Source of the DNA: Desulfobacteraceae bacterium
Lineage (GTDB): Bacteria > Desulfobacterota > DSM-4660 > Desulfatiglandales > B25-G16
Direction: 5' to 3'
NCBI GenBank assembly: GCA_030615105.1
Contig: JAUWZV010000013.1
Coordinates: 1 to 33,176, forward strand
Length of the DNA: 33,176 bases
The notes beneath the pieces were generated by a model. It was not told the origin of the DNA and made no database searches. It was given only the letters and a program-made list of their open reading frames with translations. Position numbers and translations under genes: made by a program. Shown here piece after piece: positions 1 to 7,152 of the stretch; within the stretch, counting starts at the first letter, position 1, and the number at the start of each line of letters is the position of its first letter.

Positions 1-68
1 TAAAAATGGGAGAAAAAGCGGCTAAGGCTAAAAAAGAAGAATATGAATTTTATGGAGTGATGGGATAA
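1..68 (+). CDS. C-terminal end of the gene upstream of porB (probably 2-oxoacid:ferredoxin oxidoreductase alpha subunit)
   Basis: Only the last 21 codons are inside the window, in the frame beginning at base 3. They encode a lysine- and glutamate-rich tail that ends in Gly and TAA. The stop shares one base with the porB start (TAATG), so the two are translationally coupled. The tail has no diagnostic motif. The porA identity is inferred only from the usual alpha-then-beta order of these enzymes and from the overlap. Confidence 0.6.
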   Translation, partial: KMGEKAAKAKKEEYEFYGVMG

Positions 69-1027
69 TGAGTATTGTAGAAAACTTTGACCTGTATGCC
101 CCGAGATTGATTGACAAGGGAGAGTACTTTTCTGTGGGACACACCGGATGTGCGGGATGTGGAGAGGCTTTGGCAACGAGATTGGTTTTGAAGGGCCTGG
201 GTAAAGATACTATAGTTTCAAATGCAACGGGGTGTCTGGAGATTATTTCAAGCCGGTACCCTACGACAGCCTGGGAAATACCCTGGATACACGTAGCGTT
301 TGAAAATGCTGCAGCGGTTGCCGCCGGTGTTGAAGCAGGGTTGAAGGCGTTGCGCCGTAAAGGAAGGATACCAGATCGAGATGTCAAATCGGTAAGTATG
401 GCAGGGGATGGAGGTACGGCAGACATCGGACTTCAGGCTCTATCCGGAGCAATGGAGAGAGGACATGATATGATTCATGTCTGTTTTGATAATGAAGCAT
501 ATATGAACACTGGAATCCAGCGTTCCAGTCAAACCCCTTTTGGGGCGTGGTCAACTACCTCGCCGCCCGGTGAAGTGAGTTTCGGGCAGCGGACATGGAA
601 GAAGAATATTCCTGAGATTATAGTAGCACATAATATAGCTTATGTGTCCACGGCGAATCCGAGCTATCCCCTGGATCTTATAAGAAAGGTGGAAAAAGCG
701 AGAAAGCTGAAAGGTCCTTCTTACATCCACTGCCTTTCGGTGTGTCCAACTGGATGGAGGATGGATTCGAGTCTGACAATCAAGATGGGTCGGCTGGCGT
801 TGGAAACCGGTATCTTCCCTCTTTATGAGGTGGAAAATGGTAAATACAGGATAACTGTTGATATGCCGGAGCCCCTCCGACCTGTGGATGATTATTTGAA
901 GCTCCAGGGTCGATTCAGGCATCTCACACCGGACAAGATAGAAGAGATGCAGGCGAGGGTGAACCTGGAGCATAAAAAGTTGATGAATAAGGTGGAACAA
1001 TTACAATCTTGGAAAGATTTGGATTAA
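68..1027 (+). CDS. porB: Pyruvate/2-oxoacid:ferredoxin oxidoreductase, beta (TPP-binding) subunit
   Basis: This is the 319-residue beta subunit of a 2-oxoacid:ferredoxin oxidoreductase. It binds thiamine diphosphate and, with the alpha subunit, decarboxylates pyruvate (or a related oxoacid) to acyl-CoA while reducing ferredoxin. A CAGCGE motif (Cys28, Cys31) sits near the N-terminus, followed by NATGC, which in the family supplies iron-sulfur ligands. The TPP/Mg site is visible as GDGGTADIG (from Gly113) with Asn142 in the DNEAYMNTG segment. Length and motif order match PorB of four-domain enzymes rather than the shorter KorB type. The ATG overlaps the preceding stop. An 83-bp gap separates it from the NuoE/F/G-like genes on the same strand. 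Substrate preference for pyruvate over other oxoacids is likely but not proven. Confidence 0.9.
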   Translation: MSIVENFDLYAPRLIDKGEYFSVGHTGCAGCGEALATRLVLKGLGKDTIVSNATGCLEIISSRYPTTAWEIPWIHVAFENAAAVAAGVEAGLKALRRKGRIPDRDVKSVSMAGDGGTADIGLQALSGAMERGHDMIHVCFDNEAYMNTGIQRSSQTPFGAWSTTSPPGEVSFGQRTWKKNIPEIIVAHNIAYVSTANPSYPLDLIRKVEKARKLKGPSYIHCLSVCPTGWRMDSSLTIKMGRLALETGIFPLYEVENGKYRITVDMPEPLRPVDDYLKLQGRFRHLTPDKIEEMQARVNLEHKKLMNKVEQLQSWKDLD

Positions 1028-1110
1028 GGGGAAAGCCGGGGGATCAATTTTCCCTCTTGACGTTTCAGACTTATTGAAAAAGGTAAAATATAAGGTGAGG
1101 TGGCTTAGGA

Positions 1111-1611
1111 ATGAGTGAAGTTAATAGCGTGGAAAAAATGGAATTAAAGGTAAAAGACATTATTCAGAAATACGGTTCGGATAGGGGGTTTGTAGTTCCC
1201 ATACTCCAGGATGTGCAGAAGGAATTCAACTACCTGCCCAAGGAGGCGCTCAATGCAGTGAGTTCCCATTTAGATGTTGCTATAAGCCGGATATTTGAGG
1301 TGGCTACATTTTATAAAGCTTTCAGCCTAACACCCCGAGGTCGGCATCAGCTAAGCCTATGCGTGGGAACAGCCTGCTACGTCCGAGGAGCTCCCCTGAT
1401 AGAGAGCAACATCGAACGAGTTCTTGATTTAAGGCCTGGTAAGACTTCCCCTGACCTGGAATTTTCATTCGATACAGTAAATTGCTTGGGGTCCTGTGCC
1501 TTAGGTCCCATCTTGGTGGTGGATGGAGAGTATCAAGGACAGATGACCGTTTCTAAAACTAATAAGGTCCTTAAAAAACTGGGGAAAAAGGTAAAGACTG
1601 ATGAAAATTAA
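1111..1611 (+). CDS. NuoE/HndA-like thioredoxin-fold [2Fe-2S] subunit
   Basis: This 166-residue protein matches the 24-kDa NuoE family. It has an N-terminal helical region with the FVVPILQDVQKEFNYLP motif and a C-terminal thioredoxin-like domain. Four cysteines, Cys84, Cys89, Cys125 and Cys129 (C-x4-C and C-x3-C), are the standard [2Fe-2S] ligands. In complex I, NAD-reducing hydrogenases and bifurcating dehydrogenases this subunit pairs with the flavoprotein NuoF. Here the stop overlaps the following NuoF-like start by 11 bases, so the two are very likely co-translated. The ATG follows a GGTGAGG stretch. No complex I membrane genes are nearby, so it probably belongs to a soluble complex. Confidence 0.9.
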   Translation: MSEVNSVEKMELKVKDIIQKYGSDRGFVVPILQDVQKEFNYLPKEALNAVSSHLDVAISRIFEVATFYKAFSLTPRGRHQLSLCVGTACYVRGAPLIESNIERVLDLRPGKTSPDLEFSFDTVNCLGSCALGPILVVDGEYQGQMTVSKTNKVLKKLGKKVKTDEN

Positions 1612-3451
1612 ATCATTCAAAGAGCTGAAAAGCCTGCGGGAAAAGATTAGCAATAGCCGCGATCCTGAGAAAAACTGCATCACTATTTGTGCCGGGACCG
1701 GCTGTTTAGCCTACGGTGCCCAAAGCCTGGTGAACAAATTCAAGGCTGAAATTGAGAAAGATAACTTAGAGGAAGAGATAGATATTCGGTCTACGGGCTG
1801 CCACGGATTCTGCGAACAAGGTCCTGTGGTTGTCATCTATCCGGAAAAAGTTTTCTACCGGCGGGTTGGACTTGATGATGCCGCAGAAGTAATACACAAG
1901 ACAGTGCTTAACGGTGAAATTTTAGACCGCCTCCTTTATACCGATCCGAGCTCTGGAGAAAAAATCATTCATGAAGATGACGTGCCTTTTTACAAAAAGC
2001 AGATGCGGCTTGTCTTTGGAATGAACGGTCAAATTGATCCCAAAAGCCTGGAAGATTACCTGGCCATCGGAGGTTACAGCGCTCTTGCCAAGGTTTTAAA
2101 CGGGATGGAACCGGGGGCGGTAATTGAAGAGGTGAAAAAAGCAAACCTTCGGGGTCGCGGTGGCGGTGGGTTTTCTGCCGGATGGAAATGGGAATCTACA
2201 CGTAAGGCAAAGGGAGATCCTAAATATGTCATCTGTAACGCTGACGAGGGCGATCCCGGCGCTTATATGGACCGAAGCCTCTTGGAAGGGAACCCTCATT
2301 CGATTCTGGAAGGGATGATGATCGGGGCTTATGCCATTGGGTCCAATGAAGGCTATATATATGTTCGCAATGAATATCCCCTGGCCGTAAAGAATGTTAC
2401 CATTGCTATTGAAAAAGGGCGTGAACTTGGAGTGTTGGGCGAAGATATACTCGATTCCGGCTTCAGTTTTGACATAAAAGTTAATCGCGGTGGAGGCGCT
2501 TTTGTTTGTGGTGAATCTTCTGCTCTGTTTGCTTCTCTTGAAGGTCGTACCGGTGAGCCGCGTGCCAAGTACATTCACGCAACCGATCGGGGCCTTAACA
2601 ATAAACCAACCAACCTCAATAATGTAGAAACCTGGGCTAATGTTCCTCTCATAATCAATAAAGGAGCAGAATGGTATCAGAGTATCGGTACTGAAAATAG
2701 TAAAGGTACAAAGATATTTTCCTTAGTGGGTAAGATCAATAATACCGGCTTGGTTGAGATTCCAATGGGGATGACCTTAAGAGAGATCATTGAAGATATT
2801 GGAGGGGGAACTCCAAAAGGAGGAAAATTCAAAGCAGTTCAGACTGGAGGACCTTCAGGGGGATGTATACCTGAGCAATTTCTGGATATGCCGATAGACT
2901 TTGACGCTCTTACGAAGGTTGGCTCTATGATGGGTTCCGGGGGTATGATTGTTATGGATGATCGGACCTGCATGGTGGATGTAGCCAGATACTTCTTAAA
3001 ATTTCTGGAGGGTGAGTCCTGTGGAAAATGTGTTCCCTGTCGTGAAGGCGTCCGGAGAATGCGAGAGATATTGGATGATATATGTGAGGGAAGAGGTAGA
3101 GAAGGGGATGTGGAGATTTTAGAATCTATATCCCATGCCCTCATTGACGGTTCTTTGTGCGCCTTGGGAGCTACTGCACCCAATCCCGTTCTGAGCACTA
3201 TCAAATACTTCCGGGAAGAGTATAGCGCCCATATACAGGAGAAGAAATGTCCTGCTGGTGTTTGTAAGGAACTTATCCGGTACAAAATCGATGAAGAAAA
3301 TTGTAACGGCTGTGGTGTATGTGCCAGGCTTTGTCCTGCGGAGTGTATAAGTGGAGAGAAAAAACAGCCCCATGTTATCGATCAAGAAAAGTGTATTAAG
3401 TGCGGTTCCTGTAGAGAGAGCTGTAAATTTGATGCAGTAATAGTAGAATAA
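1601..3451 (+). CDS. NuoF/HndC-like FMN- and NADH-binding subunit with extra [2Fe-2S] and 2x[4Fe-4S] domains
   Basis: A 616-residue flavoprotein of the 51-kDa family, built in four parts. The N-terminus (about 20-110) is a thioredoxin-like [2Fe-2S] domain with cysteines in CAGTGC and TGCHGFC. The core carries GRGGGGF near residue 185 for NADH and CNADEGDPGA for FMN. A C-terminal [4Fe-4S] site has ESCGKCVPCREG near residue 472. The tail (about 550-616) is a bacterial ferredoxin with two CxxCxxCxxxC clusters. Complex I NuoF lacks both the N-terminal domain and the ferredoxin tail. Soluble NAD(P)-linked hydrogenases and electron-bifurcating enzymes have them. With porAB upstream, the simplest reading is electron transfer between ferredoxin and NAD(P)+. 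Confidence 0.92.
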   Translation: MKIKSFKELKSLREKISNSRDPEKNCITICAGTGCLAYGAQSLVNKFKAEIEKDNLEEEIDIRSTGCHGFCEQGPVVVIYPEKVFYRRVGLDDAAEVIHKTVLNGEILDRLLYTDPSSGEKIIHEDDVPFYKKQMRLVFGMNGQIDPKSLEDYLAIGGYSALAKVLNGMEPGAVIEEVKKANLRGRGGGGFSAGWKWESTRKAKGDPKYVICNADEGDPGAYMDRSLLEGNPHSILEGMMIGAYAIGSNEGYIYVRNEYPLAVKNVTIAIEKGRELGVLGEDILDSGFSFDIKVNRGGGAFVCGESSALFASLEGRTGEPRAKYIHATDRGLNNKPTNLNNVETWANVPLIINKGAEWYQSIGTENSKGTKIFSLVGKINNTGLVEIPMGMTLREIIEDIGGGTPKGGKFKAVQTGGPSGGCIPEQFLDMPIDFDALTKVGSMMGSGGMIVMDDRTCMVDVARYFLKFLEGESCGKCVPCREGVRRMREILDDICEGRGREGDVEILESISHALIDGSLCALGATAPNPVLSTIKYFREEYSAHIQEKKCPAGVCKELIRYKIDEENCNGCGVCARLCPAECISGEKKQPHVIDQEKCIKCGSCRESCKFDAVIVE

Positions 3452-3470
3452 ATAAAGTAAAGTAGAAAAG

Positions 3471-4190
3471 ATGGTAAATTTAACAATAGATAAAAAGAAG
3501 GTTCAGGCTGAGGAAGGTTCAACCATCCTAAAGGCGGCGCAAAGCAATGGAATAGAGATTCCTACCCTGTGTTACCATGATGAGCTAACTACGTCTGGGG
3601 CATGTCGACTTTGTTCGGTAGAGATAAAAAAAGGTGAAAGGACAAGGATTGTTACATCATGCATTTACCAGGTGGAGAAGGGCCTTATCGTTAATACCCA
3701 AAGTGAGCGGGTAATGAATGTCCGTCGGTTGGTCTTGCAGCTACTTATGGCGAGATGCCCTGAGTCAGAGATTATTCGAGAACTTGCGGAAAAAGTGGGC
3801 GTGAAACCACAACCCAGGTTTAAGCCTGATGAGGACAAGGGGGAATGCATACTTTGCCGCCAGTGTGTGGAGGTCTGTGAAGAAGTGGTAGAGGTGAGTG
3901 CTATTGGTTTTTCTTACCGTGGTGCTGACAAAGCTGTAGGTACCCCATTTGTGGAGCCGTCCAGGGCCTGTATAGGTTGCGGCGCTTGTGCCTATGTATG
4001 TCCAACCGGTCATATAAAGATGGAGGAGAGTGATAGTGGCAAGGAGCGGGTTATCTGGGATAAGACTTTCAAGATGGTGGCCTGCAAGGTATGCGGAAGA
4101 TATTTTGCTCCTCAAGAGCAGTTGGAATATATAGGCAAGAAGACAGGGGTGCCACTGAGTAAGCTTTATACCTGTGTGAATTGCAGGTAA
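3471..4190 (+). CDS. NuoG/HoxU-like iron-sulfur subunit without a catalytic domain
   Basis: The 239-residue protein corresponds to the N-terminal part of NuoG, HoxU or the [FeFe]-hydrogenase subunit HndD. A plant-type [2Fe-2S] ferredoxin comes first (CYHDELTTSGACRLC). Two [4Fe-4S] clusters follow, in CILCRQCVEVC and CIGCGACAYVC. The His/Cys cluster segment normally between them is not conserved: the region around RRLVLQLLMARCPE has one cysteine. The C-terminus adds two CxxC pairs (CKVC, CVNC) that could bind zinc or iron. No H-cluster or molybdopterin domain is present, so this is an electron-wire subunit and not a hydrogenase. It lies 19 bases after the NuoF-like gene and completes the trio. 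Confidence 0.88.
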   Translation: MVNLTIDKKKVQAEEGSTILKAAQSNGIEIPTLCYHDELTTSGACRLCSVEIKKGERTRIVTSCIYQVEKGLIVNTQSERVMNVRRLVLQLLMARCPESEIIRELAEKVGVKPQPRFKPDEDKGECILCRQCVEVCEEVVEVSAIGFSYRGADKAVGTPFVEPSRACIGCGACAYVCPTGHIKMEESDSGKERVIWDKTFKMVACKVCGRYFAPQEQLEYIGKKTGVPLSKLYTCVNCR

Positions 4191-4520
4191 GCGATCAGTG
4201 TTGGAAACTTGAAACTAGATGTCTTCATAAGGCAACTTTTTAACAAATGTGTCAAGTTTTAAAGGCGCTCAATGCAAAATGATGAGTAGGTTGCGTAAAA
4301 CGGTTATCGGTTGCGCGACTCGAATCGGTTAACGGTTAACGCCATACGAAACCAGCAGCGCAACCGTAGAACGTTAAACGAAACCGAAATCGCTTCACTT
4401 CAAGCAATGGATTATTATTTTCCTCAACTAGTCGGTTTGAGGCTAAGCTTTGTTAGATAAACACAACAGCCACATCCAGAATTCAATACCGAATATCAAG
4501 TTTCAAAGAGGGAGAACAGA
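4191..4520. other. Intergenic stretch with a palindromic repeat, no gene seen
   Basis: No supported reading frame was found between the NuoG-like gene and the HIT gene. The middle holds a palindromic repeat (listed separately). The last 15 bases carry a GAGGGAG ribosome site for the HIT gene. Confidence 0.6.
4308..4366. repeat. Palindromic intergenic repeat (CGGTTGCGC family)
   Basis: Perfect 9-base arms CGGTTGCGC (4308-4316) and GCGCAACCG (4358-4366) enclose repeated CGGTTAACG words. The flanking bases also contain GGTTGCG and CGTTAAACG words, so the folded structure is probably larger. It resembles a REP/MITE-type insertion more than a terminator because no T-run follows. Confidence 0.55.
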
Positions 4521-4943
4521 ATGGACTGTATTTTTTGTAAGATTATTGATGGAGAGATACCTGCAGTAAAGGTATTGGATGAGGAACTGGTTATTGCCTT
4601 TATGGATATTAATCCTTCAAGTAAAGGCCACATGCTGGTTGTTCCAAAAAGACATGCTGAGAATATCTTTGAGATCCCTGAGAGTGATTTAGCAGCCACT
4701 ATTAAAGCAGTAAAAATATGTGCAAAGGCAGTTAAAGAGGTGCTAAATGCAGAGGGGATAACTGTTCTTCAGCTTAACGGCAAGGCATCTGACCAGATAG
4801 TCCCCCATTTCCACATACATATTATACCCAGATGGGAAAATGACGGACTACCAGTATCCACGTGGGAGATGAAAAAGGGTGATATGAAGGAGATACAAGA
4901 AATAGCCCGAAAGGTAAAGGAATATATCCCCTCTGGTTCTTAA
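4521..4943 (+). CDS. HIT-family (HinT-like) nucleotide hydrolase/transferase
   Basis: A 140-residue histidine-triad protein, normal length for the HinT branch. The N-terminus CIFCKIIDGEIP includes the CxxC pair often found in bacterial members. The signature HFHIHIIPRW near the C-terminus holds the catalytic His-x-His-x-His triad. Family members hydrolyse adenosine phosphoramidates or related nucleotide conjugates in the cytoplasm. The start is supported by GAGGGAG eight bases upstream. It stands alone, with a 330-bp gap upstream and decayed DNA downstream. The physiological substrate cannot be read from the sequence. Confidence 0.93.
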   Translation: MDCIFCKIIDGEIPAVKVLDEELVIAFMDINPSSKGHMLVVPKRHAENIFEIPESDLAATIKAVKICAKAVKEVLNAEGITVLQLNGKASDQIVPHFHIHIIPRWENDGLPVSTWEMKKGDMKEIQEIARKVKEYIPSGS

Positions 4944-5058
4944 CAGAAATTTGGAAACTTAATGTCATCATCTATATCTTTTCTTTTTATCTATCACCAC
5001 GCCAACTACTCTATATTCATTGTCTTTGCTAAGTTCATTGCATAGGAATTTCCTTTTT

Positions 5059-5185
5059 GGACACAGACCCGCCTGCCATCGCTATGCTCAGGCATTAGCG
5101 GGCAGGTGAACGCAGATTGTAAGGATTTTAAATATAAAGAGCTAATAGAATAATTATCTGCGGATATCGGCGAAAATCTGCGTCC
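5059..5185. repeat. Palindromic repeat, GGACGCAGAT family, interrupted copy
   Basis: The left end GGACACAGA and the right end AATCTGCGTCC are halves of an inverted structure in which the word CGCAGAT is itself doubled on each side. A cleaner copy is at 23404-23488. Here the left arm is split by a 39-base second palindrome at 5068-5106. Without it the arm reads GGACACAGATGAACGCAGAT. The element sits between the codons for KYDDI and SKDNEYR of the S24 remnant, so it arrived in a formerly intact gene. Confidence 0.75.
5068..5106. repeat. 39-base GC-rich palindrome nested inside the GGACGCAGAT repeat
   Basis: It begins CCCGCCTGCC and ends GCGGGCAGG, with complementary CCCGC/GCGGG and CCTGCC/GGCAGG words and an inner TGCC/GGCA pair. 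Excising it exactly restores the arm of the host repeat as seen at 23404, so its ends are well defined. A related element is at 10466-10533. Confidence 0.75.
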
Positions 5186-5729
5186 TAATTTAAATGTCAT
5201 CGTATTTAGGGTTTAGAGGATGTAGTACCCGTATTCTGCCATACTTTTTGAGCTGCTTGAAGGTTGCCTCCCCCTCGTCATTAGAGACAACCACATAATC
5301 ATTGTGTTCTTACTTCAGATAAGGGTTGATAAAGAACATTGAACCTCATCTGGACTATTCGGACTCCCAGAGCTCCCCCCATCATACGATTATCTTTCTG
5401 TAGATGAGCAGTTTGCCTGTGCGGTGCACGCAGACAGGTATCCAGAAAGGCCTTCTGCCTAATTCTTTAAAATGGAAGCTGGGTTAGGTGGATAGCTGTG
5501 CCCTAATCCCGCCAATTTGCCCCTTTTGGGGCAATAAATCCGCAAAGAACCTCTCATTAGCTGGTTCTTCCGAGGCATTAGCGACCAATGATTTCATCAA
5601 CCACAACATCATGCGGGCATTTTGTGCTTGACCCACAACGATAGTTTCCCTATATTATTTCTCATAAAAAGCGAGTTCTTATCAATTATTGTAGCTTTTG
5701 GCACTCAATTTTCTGAAAGGAGGTTGCCT

Positions 5730-6893
5730 ATGAGCAAAAGTGGAAAACATTTGTTTACCTCTGAATCTGTCGCAGAAGGTCATCCAGATAAAATTTGCGA
5801 CCAGATATCTGATGCCATACTTGATAATCTTATCAGCCAGGACCCTCAAAGTCGTGTGGCTTGCGAGACCTATGTAACTATGGCCTTGGTTATTGTTGGG
5901 GGTGAGATCACCACCCGTGGCCATGCGGATGTTCATAATATTACCCGGACGGTAATCAAAAACATTGGATATACTCATCCTAAGTATGGTTTAGATTATG
6001 ATACCTGCGCAATTATTAATGCTATTCATAGCCAATCTCTGGACATCGCTCAGGGTGTGGATAAGGGCGGCGCAGGTGACCAGGGTACAATGATTGGTTA
6101 TGCCTGTTTGGAAACTCCGGAATTTATGCCTTTGCCTATTATACTTGCTCATAAATTGGTAATGCGAATGGCTGAAGTAAGAAAAAAGGGCATCTTAAAA
6201 TACTTAGGCCCAGATGGAAAGTCTCAGGTTACGGTAGAATATGAGGATAATAAGCCGCGGCGGATAGATTCGGTTGTTCTTGCCTGCCAGCATAGTGAAG
6301 AGATTCTTGATGAAACAAAAAAATTTATTACAGAAGATGCACGCCAGCAAATAATTGACACAATTGCCCATCCAGTATTAAAGAAGTGGATTGATCAGGA
6401 TATAAAATATTATGTTAATGAAACTGGTAAATTTATCATTGGTGGACCTCAGTCAGATACAGGAATGACTGGCAGGAAGGTCATCGTAGATACCTACGGT
6501 GGTATGGTTCCTCACGGAGGAGGTGCATTTAGCGGTAAAGATCCAACCAAGGTAGACCGTTCAGCAACTTATATGGCACGTTATATTGCTAAGAATATTG
6601 TAGCAGCGGGACTGACTGAGAGATGTTTACTGCAACTGGCTTATGTTATTGGAAGACCAGAGCCGCTTTCGATTATGCTGGATACCTTTGGTGGTTCTAA
6701 GATTCCGGAGGACAAATTGATTGCAGTGGTTAGAAAGAATTTTGATCTTACCCCCCAGGGAATAATTAAAACCCTGGATTTGTTAAAACCTATCTATCAG
6801 AAGACTGCCTGTTTTGGGCACTTTGGCCGGTCAGAATTTCCCTGGGAAAAAATAGATAAAGCTCATGCGCTGAAAAAAGATGCAGGGCTATAA
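5730..6893 (+). CDS. metK: S-adenosylmethionine synthase
   Basis: This cytoplasmic enzyme makes S-adenosylmethionine from methionine and ATP. The frame is open from 5622, but the ATG at 5730 is the real start: AAAGGAGG lies just upstream and the protein then begins [20 protein letters not shown] as in the family. The 387-residue length is normal. Signatures include [16 protein letters not shown] (ATP/metal site), GAGDQG, and the glycine-rich [17 protein letters not shown] segment. It is a single gene. The next gene on the same strand, 259 bp later, encodes a predicted SAM-dependent methyltransferase, a possible functional link. No broken motif was seen. Confidence 0.97.
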   Translation: MSKSGKHLFTSESVAEGHPDKICDQISDAILDNLISQDPQSRVACETYVTMALVIVGGEITTRGHADVHNITRTVIKNIGYTHPKYGLDYDTCAIINAIHSQSLDIAQGVDKGGAGDQGTMIGYACLETPEFMPLPIILAHKLVMRMAEVRKKGILKYLGPDGKSQVTVEYEDNKPRRIDSVVLACQHSEEILDETKKFITEDARQQIIDTIAHPVLKKWIDQDIKYYVNETGKFIIGGPQSDTGMTGRKVIVDTYGGMVPHGGGAFSGKDPTKVDRSATYMARYIAKNIVAAGLTERCLLQLAYVIGRPEPLSIMLDTFGGSKIPEDKLIAVVRKNFDLTPQGIIKTLDLLKPIYQKTACFGHFGRSEFPWEKIDKAHALKKDAGL

Positions 6894-7152
6894 CCAAAGC
6901 GGTCTTGCTGGATTCAGGAAGAAGTTTAAGAAGTAAACCACCATTCAATCATCAGTCATCAATAGCCCTGCCTTTTTGTGCCTTTGAGCCAACTTCGTTC
7001 CTGTAGGTAGGCATCAAGCCTCGACACCTTGTAATTTTTCGCCTTCTTTTTTTACAGAAAAGATTTTACACGAAATCTTCTTGATTTCTTGGTTATCCGT
7101 AATAAACTTCTATTTAAATTTAAAGGAGTTAACCGACAAGGGGGAAATAAAA

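Larger units (their letters stand above)
4968..5400 (-). pseudogene. Remnant of an S24/LexA-type repressor C-terminal domain, interrupted by hairpin repeats
   Basis: Read on the minus strand from about 5360, the DNA encodes pieces of the peptidase S24 domain of HTH repressors: FINPYLK, a TAA, then EHNDYVVVSNDEGEATF and KQLKKYGRIRVLHPLNP, ending KYDDI near 5194. After a 5059-5185 insertion the C-terminal segment SKDNEYRVVGVV resumes and ends at the stop at 4968. The same C-terminal words occur in the second remnant at 10966-11402, which confirms the reading. Lesions are an in-frame TAA, a probable frameshift near 5355 and the insertion. The HTH half is absent. The upstream edge is uncertain. 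Confidence 0.72.
4944..5729. other. Long gap before metK: repressor remnant, nested repeats and metK leader
   Basis: From 4968 to about 5400 it holds the S24 remnant and repeats described separately. From about 5400 to 5729 I found no gene. A short hairpin-like TTGCCCCTTTTGGGGCAA occurs near 5517. I looked for S-box (SAM-I) and other SAM-riboswitch features ahead of metK and did not recognise any. The metK ribosome site AAAGGAGG ends this stretch. Confidence 0.55.

Noticed and set aside
4300-4370. Terminator for the NuoG-like gene
   Set aside because: The palindrome has no following T-run and contains repeated words, so it was kept as a dispersed repeat.
5400-5729. Possible SAM riboswitch upstream of metK
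   Set aside because: I looked for S-box and other SAM-sensing layouts and found only a small TTGCCCC/GGGGCAA hairpin. There is no conserved core and no attenuator beside the ribosome site.
5622-5729. N-terminal extension of metK
   Set aside because: The AAAGGAGG site and family alignment place the start at 5730. The extra 36 residues match nothing expected.
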